From assembly GCA_037190225.1 (NCBI GenBank), contig JBBCJL010000003.1, positions 62,001 through 126,000 of the forward strand: 64,000 nucleotides of DNA, read 5' to 3'. The notes under the pieces are model-generated. The model made no database searches. It was not told the DNA's origin and saw nothing but the letters and a program-made list of their open reading frames with translations. The position numbers and the translations under genes are program-made. Position 1 is the stretch's first letter; the number at the start of each line of letters is the position of its first letter. Of this stretch, positions 16,704-25,686 are shown one piece after another. The stretch is from MKSF01 sp037190225 (GTDB taxonomy: Bacteria > Bacteroidota > Bacteroidia > Chitinophagales > Chitinophagaceae).

Positions 16704-18278
16704 ATGAAATCAAAATTTATACTTCCTGTTTTAACGTTCTTACAGGTGGCTTTGTATATGCCCACCCAGGCGCAAATGAGCTGTGATACTACCAATTTCC
16801 CGGCTGCCTATGTCATTAACGAACCAGACTATCCCTATACTTCCGCAGGTGGCATCACCATAACATCCAGCTATATCAATGCCCTTGTATATCCGGCGGC
16901 CTGGTCGTCGAACTGCGGGGGACAGGCTTACGGCACTAGGGCCAACAGCATCTGGCTGAATGCCACCAACCAATCCTGGACGCTGACCTTCAGCCAGCCC
17001 GTTTCCAGGCTGGTCATGGTGATATCAGCTACGGATGGCGGAGAGGAGTTTTACTTCAATGCCAATACCGGTACCATTACACTTTCCGGCTATTGCACCG
17101 GTAATTTCACCTCCACCGGTAATGCCCTTACCTGCTTCGGGGTCACCCCTTCTCCAGCAGCGGGTACCTATGTCATCATTAACAACAGCATGCCTGCCAC
17201 ACAATATACCGTTACCCATAATGGTATGCTGAACGGCTCTATCATGAATCTCCTGGACTGCTTCTCCCTGGGATGTCCTGATGTCAAGATCAGCCAGAGC
17301 ATATGCCAGTCAGACCTTCCCTTTACCTGGAACGGCAGAACGGTACACACAACAGGCACCCATACGCTGACCGATGTCCGCGCGTCTTCCATAGCAGGCT
17401 GCGACAGCACCACCACCCTGACATTGACCGTGCATACCAACCCGCAACAGAGCCTGGAGGAAACCATCTGCGAGCAGGACCTGCCTTTTCAATGGAATGG
17501 CCAGTCGGTAACGGCTACAGGCACGCATACCCTGACCGATATCCGGCCCTCGGAAATATCCGGCTGCGACAGCACTACCACCCTGACGCTAACGGTCAAC
17601 CCAAATCCCAGGGTATATTTAACAGACACTATATGCGAGTCTCCTACCGGCTTTGTATGGAACGAGCAGAGCATACAGGCCCCGGGCCGCTATACGCTGA
17701 AAGATACCCGTCCTTCCGTCCTTACCGGCTGCGACAGTATTACCACTCTGGACCTGACCGTACATCCCTCGCCTGATATCACAATGACCCCGGAAACCCC
17801 GGCTCCCTACTGTATAGGAGATACCATCTCGCTATCCTTCAGCGGGGCGATATCCTACGACTGGCGCGCCATCCGGCCGCTGCCCGATTTCAGCAAAGGC
17901 AGGTATTACCTATACGAAGGCCTGAACCTCCTGACCGTCAGAGGGACTAATGAATTGAATTGTACCGGTACCAAGACCTTTACCATCCTGGCGGATGAAT
18001 GCTGCGATATGGCCATTCCCAACGCATTCTCCCCCAATAATGATGGCCTGAACGATTTTTTCTACGTCATCCAGAACGGCAATCCCGCAAGCTTTGTCCT
18101 GTTAATATTTGACAGGTGGGGCAAGGAAGTTTTCCAGAGCTTTAATGCCAATGTCCAATGGGACGGTTCGCACCTCGGCAGGCAGGTTGAACCGGGAGTG
18201 TATTATTATTATATTGAAGCTACCTGCGCCGGTGGCAATAAAACAGTCAAAAAAGGAGAAATACACCTGATCAGATAA
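16704..18278 (+). CDS. T9SS-exported protein with gliding-motility-associated (CHU_C) C-terminal domain
   Basis: 524 residues. Signal peptide MKSKFILPVLTFLQVALYMPTQAQ. Residues about 25-190 are a beta-rich domain of unknown role. Three imperfect 60-65-residue repeats follow (about 197-360), each with C..DLPF.WNG, THTLTD.R and GCDSTTTLTLTV; each has two cysteines that probably form a disulfide. The last 85 residues are the CHU_C / type B sorting domain (IPNAFSPNNDGLNDFF, FDRWGKEVFQ, GVYYYYIEATC), ending in IHLIR. Likely a secreted or surface-anchored adhesin-like protein; substrate or partner unknown. Confidence 0.88.
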   Translation: MKSKFILPVLTFLQVALYMPTQAQMSCDTTNFPAAYVINEPDYPYTSAGGITITSSYINALVYPAAWSSNCGGQAYGTRANSIWLNATNQSWTLTFSQPVSRLVMVISATDGGEEFYFNANTGTITLSGYCTGNFTSTGNALTCFGVTPSPAAGTYVIINNSMPATQYTVTHNGMLNGSIMNLLDCFSLGCPDVKISQSICQSDLPFTWNGRTVHTTGTHTLTDVRASSIAGCDSTTTLTLTVHTNPQQSLEETICEQDLPFQWNGQSVTATGTHTLTDIRPSEISGCDSTTTLTLTVNPNPRVYLTDTICESPTGFVWNEQSIQAPGRYTLKDTRPSVLTGCDSITTLDLTVHPSPDITMTPETPAPYCIGDTISLSFSGAISYDWRAIRPLPDFSKGRYYLYEGLNLLTVRGTNELNCTGTKTFTILADECCDMAIPNAFSPNNDGLNDFFYVIQNGNPASFVLLIFDRWGKEVFQSFNANVQWDGSHLGRQVEPGVYYYYIEATCAGGNKTVKKGEIHLIR

Positions 18279-18306
18279 AACTTATCGCTATACTGAAAGA
18301 GTTAAC

Positions 18307-18339
18307 CAGAACGCCCCCTTGCTCTAAGGGGGCGTTCTG
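18307..18339. terminator. Hairpin between convergent genes
   Basis: Perfect 14-bp stem CAGAACGCCCCCTT (18307-18320) with its complement at 18326-18339, 5-nt loop. It lies between two convergent genes and probably serves both, though the T-run is poor on either side. Confidence 0.7.
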
Positions 18340-18360
18340 ATATTAGCCATATTATGCGGC

Positions 18361-19518
18361 CTATAATAATTTACCTTCCACGGTCCAGTTATCATACCTG
18401 TTATTGCCGGAAGTATTATCGTGGCCGTCACTGAACACGATCTTTATTCCGAAGTGAGGATTATTCCCGGCACCCGGTATAGCAGAAAAGTCCAGCTCCT
18501 GCAATACAAAATTTTCGGTAACACCATAGCTGGTCCGCTCCAGCCCTGTATTGATATAATTACTGCCGTCCAGCGTGTAATAGATATTATTGGTCTGCGC
18601 GCCGTTTCCTGTACGCATCACCACATATTTCACCCTGATATCCTTAAAACCAGTGGTAGGTATTTTCACAAAGAGATCAGCAGCAGGATTCCGCAGGCGC
18701 AGCGCATTACCCGCGGCATCATTATAACGGGCGTTCAACACAGCGCCTTCATTTACCGGGTCGAAAGCAGCAGCATATGACATAGCCGCTCCACCAATCG
18801 TGAAAGCAGGGTCCATAATAGCAGCTCCGTTGAAATTCCAGTAGTGGATAAGGCTGTCATCAGCGGTCAGCGTATCCACAGGCTCTCCCGGAACGGAATC
18901 AGCCCTCAACGCATCAATGGAAATGTTATCATACCTGTTGTTACCGCTGGCGCTCGTATTGCCCACGTTAAACGTAAAGCGTATGGAAAAATCAGGATTA
19001 TCATTCGCAGCCGCTATCCCCGCGAAATCCACGCTGTAAACGATCCATTCCGTAGATACGTTCACAACCTTACCGGTAATGCCGTCACTTGTAAACGTAG
19101 CGCCATCGGTGGTATATTCAATGATATTTTCCCGGGCGCCGTTGCTGGTCCGCATGACCGCGAACGTCAGCAAAGGCGATTTATAACCTTTGGTAGGAGC
19201 TTTAATGACCATATAGGTGGACGGATTCCTGACACGCAACGCCTTGCCTGAGTCACTGCCCCGGCGGCTGTTCAGAAGCGTACCTTCTGTATCATCATAA
19301 GTGTCGCCGGTAACGATCTGGCCCGCTCCTATGGTAAAGCCGGGTTGCAGCAGCGGGCCGCTGTTGAAATCCCAGTAGTGTATCAGCTCCCTGTCGCCCG
19401 GGTCTATCGGGTCAACGGGAATAATAACGGACGCGTCAGACACCCTGTCCTTGACACATCCTGTCAATCCTGCCAGTAAGAGGAACGGTAAACATACCTG
19501 TTGTAATAAACGTCTCAT
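18361..19518 (-). CDS. Lipoprotein with two tandem copies of a beta-sandwich-like domain
   Basis: 385 residues from the ATG at 19518; the frame extends to 19557 but the lipoprotein signal (MRRLLQQVCLPFLLLAGLTGC) starts here. The body is a clear internal duplication: each half begins with LIHYW(D/N)FN, has FTIG, then ALR(V/L)RNP, VMRT(S/G)NGA, and ends with SGNNRYDN. I do not recognise a named family with confidence; the pattern is that of secreted jelly-roll carbohydrate- or surface-binding domains. Last gene of a minus-strand group with a T9SS protein, a porin and a propeller protein upstream. The gap to the T9SS gene upstream is 93 bases. Confidence 0.7.
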   Translation of the reverse strand: MRRLLQQVCLPFLLLAGLTGCVKDRVSDASVIIPVDPIDPGDRELIHYWDFNSGPLLQPGFTIGAGQIVTGDTYDDTEGTLLNSRRGSDSGKALRVRNPSTYMVIKAPTKGYKSPLLTFAVMRTSNGARENIIEYTTDGATFTSDGITGKVVNVSTEWIVYSVDFAGIAAANDNPDFSIRFTFNVGNTSASGNNRYDNISIDALRADSVPGEPVDTLTADDSLIHYWNFNGAAIMDPAFTIGGAAMSYAAAFDPVNEGAVLNARYNDAAGNALRLRNPAADLFVKIPTTGFKDIRVKYVVMRTGNGAQTNNIYYTLDGSNYINTGLERTSYGVTENFVLQELDFSAIPGAGNNPHFGIKIVFSDGHDNTSGNNRYDNWTVEGKLL

Positions 19519-19611
19519 GAGCTGTCTTATTAAAAACGATAGCATAAGCATTGACAAGTACCCGCATGCTTATACTACCGTCAGTGATTTGATGGAACCA
19601 TCTTTTAAGGC

Positions 19612-21504
19612 TTATTCTACAATGAACCGGGCTGTACCGCCATCAGTTGTCCTGATGATATACATACCTGTATGCAGGTCCGCTGTAGCTAAGGTAGTGG
19701 TATCAGTGAAGGTTTTCAGCGCTCTCCCGGTCAGGTCATATACCTTACCCGAAACCGGCATATCAAATATCAGCTCCTGCCCGGCCTTAACGGGATTGGG
19801 ATAAAAAGTCACGCCTTTATTGTTCAGCTCAGACACGGAAACAGGACGGATATATCCTTTCACCTGTACGTCATCCAGCCTGAAAGCAGGCCTGGAACCT
19901 CCGGCACCCGGTACGTCCAGCTCGCAATACAGCCAGCGCAGCTGCATATCAGGCCGGTTCAGCAAAGCGGCATCCAGGCTGAAGGATACACGTACGCTGT
20001 CCAGCGCCGACCTGTTTTCGGAAGAAAAGACAACGGGTACGGCAAAGTCTTCAAAGTCTGCATCCGTTCCGGTCCTGTATTGCAGCCTCACTTCGTATTC
20101 CCTGGCTACCGCTCCGTCTCCTCTTGTCAGCAACTGTAAGGTATAGTCCAGCACCACGCTGTCCACTTCCTGTGTATTCAGCCCTACAACGATACCACCC
20201 ACATACACATTGTTGTTATTGCTCCCGGACACACAATCATCATATTGCGCGCTGCCGGTATTGATAAAGGAAATGCCGTTATCTTCCAGGCCGTTAAAGC
20301 GCGGACGGCTGGTAAGGTCATACCCGCAATGCCAGTCACCTGCCAGAGGTAAGTACGTAGGCTTAGGGTTGCTTGCCGTAGTATAATGGAAAACGGTATG
20401 CGCGGGGTAAGTGGCGGCAGGCGCTGCAGGATCCCACTCCGTAAAGGTATAGGTATTGGTTTTGAGCGCTACAGGCGCAGGATCAGAAGAGGCATAGGCC
20501 GTACCGGCCAAAGCCACATTCTGCACCGCAAGACCCGAGCTCAGGCTGATGGTGCCGTTATCCGTTCCTGCGGCGGCCGGTGTATATTTCACATATATAT
20601 AGCGTGGCGTCACCGTATCCGCTACGGATGGTACGCTGATAGCCGTACCGTAAGTACCGGCATAGGTTTCTGATATTTCAAAAGGTGTAGCGGCCAGGAT
20701 ATCAATAGCTGTAGCGATATTGCCACCGGAGATCATTACAGAATCAACGGAAGAGGAAGCGCCCACCCGGCTGTGGAAGTCCAGCGCCGTGACGTTTGTA
20801 TGAATGCGGCTTACAGCGCTGAGCGATATGGAGGTCACATTGATATTGGTAACCGCGAGCTGCGGCCTGGCTCCGGTAGCGGTATTGGTGTCTGCCATAA
20901 AATACTTCCATTCCAGCTGTACCAGGGATTGGTTGTTCACCGCTGCAGGAAGTGTAACGGCGCTGATGTTCTGTGTATGGCCGGCCGTATTATTGCGTGC
21001 ATATTCCACGTAATTGGTACCGTCCATTACGGGACTCCAGGCACCGGTATCTCCTATTCTGTAATATAAGCGCACCAGGAAGGTCCTGTTATTCGGCACG
21101 ATGGTCTTACCGGTCCAGCTTACCTGTACGCCGGCCCTTCCTGTAGTATTCAGGGCCAGTACGGCGGCACCCAGCTTGTAGCCGTTGGCGCTGAGGGCAG
21201 AGCTGCCTGTATTGATAAAGGAGAACCCGTCTGTACTCACACCATTCATACGGGTACCGCTTGTCAGGTTATATGCCCCGGCATAATCTTCCGCTATCGT
21301 ATCTGCAGCCAGCGGATCTCCTGTATTGCCCAGGAAATAGAATCTCATAGAGGCAGGATAGGTATTGGCAGCGCTGGCAGCAGGCCAGGAGGTAAAGCTA
21401 AAATCCGAAGCGGCAAGATCGTGCGGGATCGCGGGCCAGGTCTGTGCCTTTAACCCTGTCATCCCCATCACCGCTGATAAGGTCATTGATAAGATCTTTT
21501 TCAT
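19612..21504 (-). CDS. T9SS type A sorting domain-containing protein
   Basis: 630 residues with signal peptide (MKKILSMTLSAVMGMTGLKAQ). Two related domains of about 200 residues, each with FTxW, a Tyr-Pro-Ala stretch, YDLTS/YNLTS, R(M/F)NG and FINTGS, flank a central segment (about 225-340) that resembles the choice-of-anchor D type Ig-like domain (LDFHSRVGASSSVDSV, ending in VALAGTAYA). The C-terminal 70 residues are the type A sorting signal: VTFYPNPVKAG, GKVYDLTGRAL, LHTGMYIIRT. Exported by T9SS to the surface. The two-fold duplication parallels that of the lipoprotein gene downstream. Confidence 0.82.
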   Translation of the reverse strand: MKKILSMTLSAVMGMTGLKAQTWPAIPHDLAASDFSFTSWPAASAANTYPASMRFYFLGNTGDPLAADTIAEDYAGAYNLTSGTRMNGVSTDGFSFINTGSSALSANGYKLGAAVLALNTTGRAGVQVSWTGKTIVPNNRTFLVRLYYRIGDTGAWSPVMDGTNYVEYARNNTAGHTQNISAVTLPAAVNNQSLVQLEWKYFMADTNTATGARPQLAVTNINVTSISLSAVSRIHTNVTALDFHSRVGASSSVDSVMISGGNIATAIDILAATPFEISETYAGTYGTAISVPSVADTVTPRYIYVKYTPAAAGTDNGTISLSSGLAVQNVALAGTAYASSDPAPVALKTNTYTFTEWDPAAPAATYPAHTVFHYTTASNPKPTYLPLAGDWHCGYDLTSRPRFNGLEDNGISFINTGSAQYDDCVSGSNNNNVYVGGIVVGLNTQEVDSVVLDYTLQLLTRGDGAVAREYEVRLQYRTGTDADFEDFAVPVVFSSENRSALDSVRVSFSLDAALLNRPDMQLRWLYCELDVPGAGGSRPAFRLDDVQVKGYIRPVSVSELNNKGVTFYPNPVKAGQELIFDMPVSGKVYDLTGRALKTFTDTTTLATADLHTGMYIIRTTDGGTARFIVE

Positions 21505-21561
21505 TTTAAAACATTTTATAAGTTAGCTGATATATTATTCGGTCCGGGAATATATTTCTTA

Positions 21562-22758
21562 TCAGAAAGCATAGCTCATGCCCACCCTGACCTGGTCGGT
21601 CCATTTTAAAGGTTCCAGCTTTACATCCTCTTTCATAATGCGGTAATAATGCAATTTCACCACGGCCCTGTATCCATCGATCAGGTAGGCATAGCCGATA
21701 CCCAGGCGTTGGGTCTCACCTGCTACCAGGTCGTTCAGGTTATAATTCTCATACCTTACAGACAGCACCGATCTTGCCGGTAATGCACAGTAATTGACCT
21801 GCGCCTGCCATCCCCCGGCCCTTACGATCCCTTTATTGACCTCAGCACCGGTATTGTAAAACAAGTCGCTGCCGGCCTGGGATGGCTCCAGGCGAAGCAC
21901 CTGCGCCTCGAACTGCGCGGAGAATCCCCTGTACTGGAAGCTGGCATCCCATCCGTATGCAAACCTTTTGCCGTCTATCACCCGCAGGCCGTACTCGCCG
22001 CCAATATTGGACGGCAGCTGTTCACCTGATGGCTGTGTCTTGTTCGTGTACCTGGCATTGATACCAGCCCTTACCATCGGGATAGGCACATGCAATATAT
22101 CCGCTTCCACGTACCGGTACCTGGATGGATAGGCCACATCCGCACGTCCTATATATTCCAGCCGCCCGCTGGGGTCGTTATCATTATTGCCGATAATATT
22201 TTCACCCAGGCCCGTATATACGCCCGCATACAGGTTGATGCGCTGCTTCCACATACTGTGTGTCAGGGTGATCCCGATGTCCCTGCGTGAGAAGAAATCC
22301 CCCCGCAGCAGCTGTCCCCGCTGCCAGAATGCCGACCCGTCAAAAGACAGCATAGAGCCCTGCGAGTACGGCAGCTTATCATAGCCCACCCTGATATCCA
22401 CCGGCAGGCCGGTATATTCAATAAAGGCGCTCATCAGCCCTGGATTTTCCGGATCCAGCGTCTGGCCATCCTTCATAGCAGCTTCCGCAAGGTCCGCCAT
22501 ATCCACCCTTACCTTATACGACCATTGCTTACCTACACGGCCGTTCAGTCCGAGCTGCATATCCCGTAAGCGAAACCTGTTGTTCTTACGGTTCAGCTCG
22601 CCTTCTTTCAAGAAACGGTGATTATAATAGGCCGAAACGAATCCTGACAGCTGCAGGCTATGGTTACCATTTGTAAAGGTATGCTGGGCTGCTGCCGGAA
22701 CGCTGCCGGACATCACAGCGCCCGCGCATAGGGAGAGCAATGTAAAATATCTATTCAT
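21562..22758 (-). CDS. Phosphate-selective porin O/P family outer membrane protein
   Basis: 398 residues. Signal peptide to about residue 24 (AAAQ), then a barrel pattern of alternating strands; the start QLSGFVSAYYNHRF, the RLRDMQLGLNGRVGKQWSYKVRVDMAD stretch and the SFIEYTGLPV-like region fit the OprP/OprO family, and the protein ends in phenylalanine (VGMSYAF). Probably a specific outer-membrane channel for phosphate or another anion; pyrophosphate is also possible. Lies 42 bases after the propeller gene, so the two are likely cotranscribed. Confidence 0.8.
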   Translation of the reverse strand: MNRYFTLLSLCAGAVMSGSVPAAAQHTFTNGNHSLQLSGFVSAYYNHRFLKEGELNRKNNRFRLRDMQLGLNGRVGKQWSYKVRVDMADLAEAAMKDGQTLDPENPGLMSAFIEYTGLPVDIRVGYDKLPYSQGSMLSFDGSAFWQRGQLLRGDFFSRRDIGITLTHSMWKQRINLYAGVYTGLGENIIGNNDNDPSGRLEYIGRADVAYPSRYRYVEADILHVPIPMVRAGINARYTNKTQPSGEQLPSNIGGEYGLRVIDGKRFAYGWDASFQYRGFSAQFEAQVLRLEPSQAGSDLFYNTGAEVNKGIVRAGGWQAQVNYCALPARSVLSVRYENYNLNDLVAGETQRLGIGYAYLIDGYRAVVKLHYYRIMKEDVKLEPLKWTDQVRVGMSYAF

Positions 22759-22800
22759 AAATAAGTTGATGGCCTTTTCGCAAAGGCCGTTGCCGTTTTG

Positions 22801-23520
22801 TTATTGAGGGAGGGCAGCGAAAAAATACAGGCGCTCCAGGTCATCTGACGCAATGACCAGTTTTCCGTCCTTATCAAAGGCTATACCTTCCGGATTGAGC
22901 ACTTCAATTTTCCATGACCTGATCACTTCATACGTTTCCGGGTGGCACATAAATACCTTGCGGTCCTCATCGCTCAGCAGATACATATAGCCATTATGAT
23001 ACCTTGCGCCGGATATGTCCCGCGCCGCCGTAAAGGCATATTCATTCACCGGTATAAAGTCTCTGTTAAGCTCTTTGATCACAATAGGGTCCTTTTCCGT
23101 AATGACCACGAACTGTTCAGTGGTCCGGTTAAACGCAAGCGACTCATACCCTTTGTTCCTGCCGCCGCTGTAAGGCACATACCAGGTCTTATCCTTCTTC
23201 AGGTGCGCCCTGTCAAAACGATGGATCTGGCGCAATGATTCATCCGCCACATATACATAATCACCCACGACCTCCACACCTTCAAAGTCCATGCCTTCAA
23301 AAGCCGCACGCCGCAGCACCTTACCTTCAGGGCTACATTCGTACAGTACACCATTGTCACTTACTACGTACAGCACGCTGCCGCTGCCGTCAAAAGCTAT
23401 ATCAGACGGCTCAGGTACGTTTATGGATTTAAAATGCTCATATTTCAATAAGGGCGCAGTTGCCTTAAAGGCGCTCAATACCAGGAAAGCTGCAGCTAAG
23501 AGAAAGTAGGTCTTCTTCAC
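22801..23520 (-). CDS. SdiA-regulated-like secreted beta-propeller protein
   Basis: About 239 residues if translation starts at the GTG at 23520, where a signal peptide begins (VKKTYFLLAAAFLVLSAFKA); the frame is open to 23577 but the extra residues would spoil the signal. Repeated propeller strands (PSDIAFDGSGSVLYVVSDNG, FEGVEVVGDYVYVADE, YESLAFNRTTEQFVVITEKD, ISGARYHNGYMYLLSDED, PEGIAFDKDGKLVIASDD) match the SdiA-regulated/phytase-like propeller family. First gene of the minus-strand group with porin, T9SS protein and lipoprotein. The binding or enzymatic role is unknown. Confidence 0.75.
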   Translation of the reverse strand: MKKTYFLLAAAFLVLSAFKATAPLLKYEHFKSINVPEPSDIAFDGSGSVLYVVSDNGVLYECSPEGKVLRRAAFEGMDFEGVEVVGDYVYVADESLRQIHRFDRAHLKKDKTWYVPYSGGRNKGYESLAFNRTTEQFVVITEKDPIVIKELNRDFIPVNEYAFTAARDISGARYHNGYMYLLSDEDRKVFMCHPETYEVIRSWKIEVLNPEGIAFDKDGKLVIASDDLERLYFFAALPQ

Positions 23521-23619
23521 TATACACGGATGCTTTAATAATACAAGGAATACTATTGGAATTCCACGGCAAAACAACCTAATTTATATTAACCCAATAT
23601 TACCTGTGTATTATAAAAA

Positions 23620-23805
23620 TATTATCTATATGGAAGCTGTAAGGATAAACTATAAAGCAGGACAGGGATCCCTCACATCCGTTCGGAATGATTACCAAGC
23701 ACGCTGCAGGTCTTTTGGCAGCGAAAGCGTACCTGACTCACAGAGCGGGCACTTCTTAACGAAACGTATCTGTAACAACAGGTTATTTCCTGTAAGCAGG
23801 TAGTC
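23620..23805 (+). repeat. MITE-like element, copy A
   Basis: 186-bp member of a four-copy family. Left end TATTATCT (degenerate GACTATCT), right end AGGTAGTC (one mismatch to AGATAGTC). Shared blocks: AAAGCAGGACAGGGATCCCT then CAC; CTGACTCACAGAGCGGGCAC; GAAACGTATCTGTAACAACA; CCTGTAAGCAGG. The distance from left end to the AAAGCAGGACAG block (26 bases after the terminal octamer) is the same as in copy D. Confidence 0.8.
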
Positions 23806-24001
23806 ATTAAATATTAACCCGTATTATAGCGTATCACTACAGGAAACACCTTTTTTAGCATTATGCAGCTATACCTGCAGAAATCCCAGGCAGGGAAGAA
23901 AATGATATTCTGTGAGCGGCAATGGACGAGAGGAACAAGCACGCTCAGGAGCAAGGGAAAGGAGCGCCGGCCCGGCTGCGTCCCCGGCCGTGCAGATTTA
24001 A
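23806..24001. other. Intergenic, nothing recognised
   Basis: About 195 bases between element copy A and the HAD gene stop. No ORF, tRNA or hairpin with a T-run that I can support. Confidence 0.4.
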
Positions 24002-24700
24002 TTACAGGATATCTTTTATCTCGTTCAGGTGACGCACTTCATAAGTAACAGGATCCTCGTGCTGTAGTTGCAGCGGGTTGTAAAATATCTGGTCCATACC
24101 AATATTCCGGGCGCCGCGGATGTCTGCTTCCAGGCAGTCACCGATCATGACGCTTTCCTCCGGAACGGCACCGGTAGTACGCAATGCGTATTCAAAGATA
24201 GGCCTGTGAGGCTTCATGCTCCCGGCATTCTCGGAAGTAAAGATATTACTGAAATAAGAGTCCAGGGCAGCGGTCCGGAGCTTTTCCTGCTGTGTGGTCT
24301 CAAAGCCGTTGGTAATGATATGCAGGACATAGCCTTTGACAACGCAATAATCCAGCAATGCCTTAGCGCCATCCAGCAGCAGGCCCTGCCTGGGCAGCTT
24401 TTCAAGGTACAGTACGCTCAGCTCATTCACCAGCGGCCTGTTATTGATCTTATAGTCGGACAGTGTCAGCTCCATACGTCTCCAGCGCAGCTCTTCCCGC
24501 GTGATGGTGCCGCTGCGCAGCTGCGCCCACAGCATTTCATTGTGCTGCTCATAGCGGTCGCTGAACGCTTCAAAGTCTTCAATACCCTTTTTATCCAGCT
24601 CAAATTCCCGGTATAAATGCTGCAGGGTAGCTTTTGAATTGGCATTAAAATCCCAGAGCGTATGATCCAGGTCGAAGAATAAATGCTTGTACCGTTTCAT
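24002..24700 (-). CDS. YjjG-family HAD phosphatase (noncanonical pyrimidine nucleotidase)
   Basis: 232 residues. HAD motif I FFDLDHTLWD with Asp10 and Asp12; motif II near IITNGFE; motif III/IV in the lysine and GDCLEADIRGARN region (about 180). The N-terminal cap (HLYREFELDKKGIEDFEAFSDRY) is of the YjjG type. E. coli YjjG dephosphorylates noncanonical pyrimidine nucleotides as house-cleaning. Starts 5 bases after the DUF4286 gene, so they share a transcript. Confidence 0.82.
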   Translation of the reverse strand: MKRYKHLFFDLDHTLWDFNANSKATLQHLYREFELDKKGIEDFEAFSDRYEQHNEMLWAQLRSGTITREELRWRRMELTLSDYKINNRPLVNELSVLYLEKLPRQGLLLDGAKALLDYCVVKGYVLHIITNGFETTQQEKLRTAALDSYFSNIFTSENAGSMKPHRPIFEYALRTTGAVPEESVMIGDCLEADIRGARNIGMDQIFYNPLQLQHEDPVTYEVRHLNEIKDIL

Positions 24701-24705
24701 AGCTG

Positions 24706-25020
24706 CTATCCTTTATGAATCACTTCCATAATGGTCCTGAAAGCAATAAACTGATTCCCGAACCGTTGGATGCCATCCTGCCGCATGATTTCGCTATGCT
24801 CCGCTATATAAGACTGATAGGCTTCTATACTTTCACATTCATACTGCACCACAAAGGTCCGGCTGTCATCATCATCCGTAACATCCTCCAGCGCGCACAT
24901 CCTGTAGCCCGAGAATTTGCCGGTATTCAGCATATCCGGCAAGTGCACGGTCTTCATCCAGGCTTCCCAATCGGTCACGATGGCATTGGCTACCTTGATC
25001 GTTACATTGTAGATTATCAT
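24706..25020 (-). CDS. DUF4286 family protein
   Basis: About 104 residues (MIIYNVTIKVANAIVTDWEAW...). A small ferredoxin-like, dimeric alpha/beta-type protein family of unknown function common in Bacteroidota; the MIIYNVT start and VQYECESIEAYQSYI are typical. The frame opens at 25029 with MQL, but the internal ATG at 25020 fits the family start. A weak TAACTTTA promoter-like box lies at 25039-25046. Probably cotranscribed with the downstream HAD gene. Confidence 0.8.
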   Translation of the reverse strand: MIIYNVTIKVANAIVTDWEAWMKTVHLPDMLNTGKFSGYRMCALEDVTDDDDSRTFVVQYECESIEAYQSYIAEHSEIMRQDGIQRFGNQFIAFRTIMEVIHKG

Positions 25021-25188
25021 AAGCTGCATTTAAGACCGTAAAGTTATACGAAATTTAGCTTCCGGCTGCCGGGATACACCCAAAGGTTTTCAAAAACCCT
25101 GCATGCGTTATATCCCGGGCTTGCTTATATCACAAATATGTTATACATTTAAAGTTTCAACAGGTCTTTCATTCAAAAACATTCAATA

Positions 25189-25683
25189 ATGAAAAAGATA
25201 TTGACACTTTTCTCCGTAAGCCTTATAGCCCTGGCCTCCTGCCAGAAAGATAAATCCAAGGAGTGCACCTATTACAATAAACCCTTGCCTGTAGGCGTTT
25301 CTTTTGTGGGCTATTATGATTACGAGATCAATGCAGTGGATCTGTACCAGTATGAAAAAGGCACGGACTTCCGGAATTTTGTGCGCAAGGATTCTTATAC
25401 CAAGATGGCACAATACCCGGTGGTCCATGATACCTCCACCGTCATTTTCCATATCGCCCACAAATCCGATTATATGGTGGTCTTACCACAGAAGGAAGAT
25501 ACGTTCCGGATCACCGATATAGCGTACCAGCCTGATTATTTCAGTGTAGTGGAGCCCGGCGGCAAGTGCGACCAGCGAAAAGCGTATTACCAGCTGCCCG
25601 AATATGCCACGCTCAACGGGAACGTACTGCGTATTGTGAAACTGACAGACAAGACTGCAGCTTTCTACATCAATAAACCGTAA
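25189..25683 (+). CDS. Hypothetical lipoprotein
   Basis: 164 residues. Lipoprotein signal MKKILTLFSVSLIALASC with the lipobox cysteine at residue 18, followed by QKDKSKECTYYN. The mature part is acidic/aromatic without a recognisable domain; it has a second pair of cysteines (EC near 26, KC near 130). It ends 3 bases before the next gene and is very likely translated together with it. Function unknown; a partner role for the downstream secreted protein is an inference from the arrangement only. Confidence 0.65.
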   Translation: MKKILTLFSVSLIALASCQKDKSKECTYYNKPLPVGVSFVGYYDYEINAVDLYQYEKGTDFRNFVRKDSYTKMAQYPVVHDTSTVIFHIAHKSDYMVVLPQKEDTFRITDIAYQPDYFSVVEPGGKCDQRKAYYQLPEYATLNGNVLRIVKLTDKTAAFYINKP

Positions 25684-25686
25684 CAA

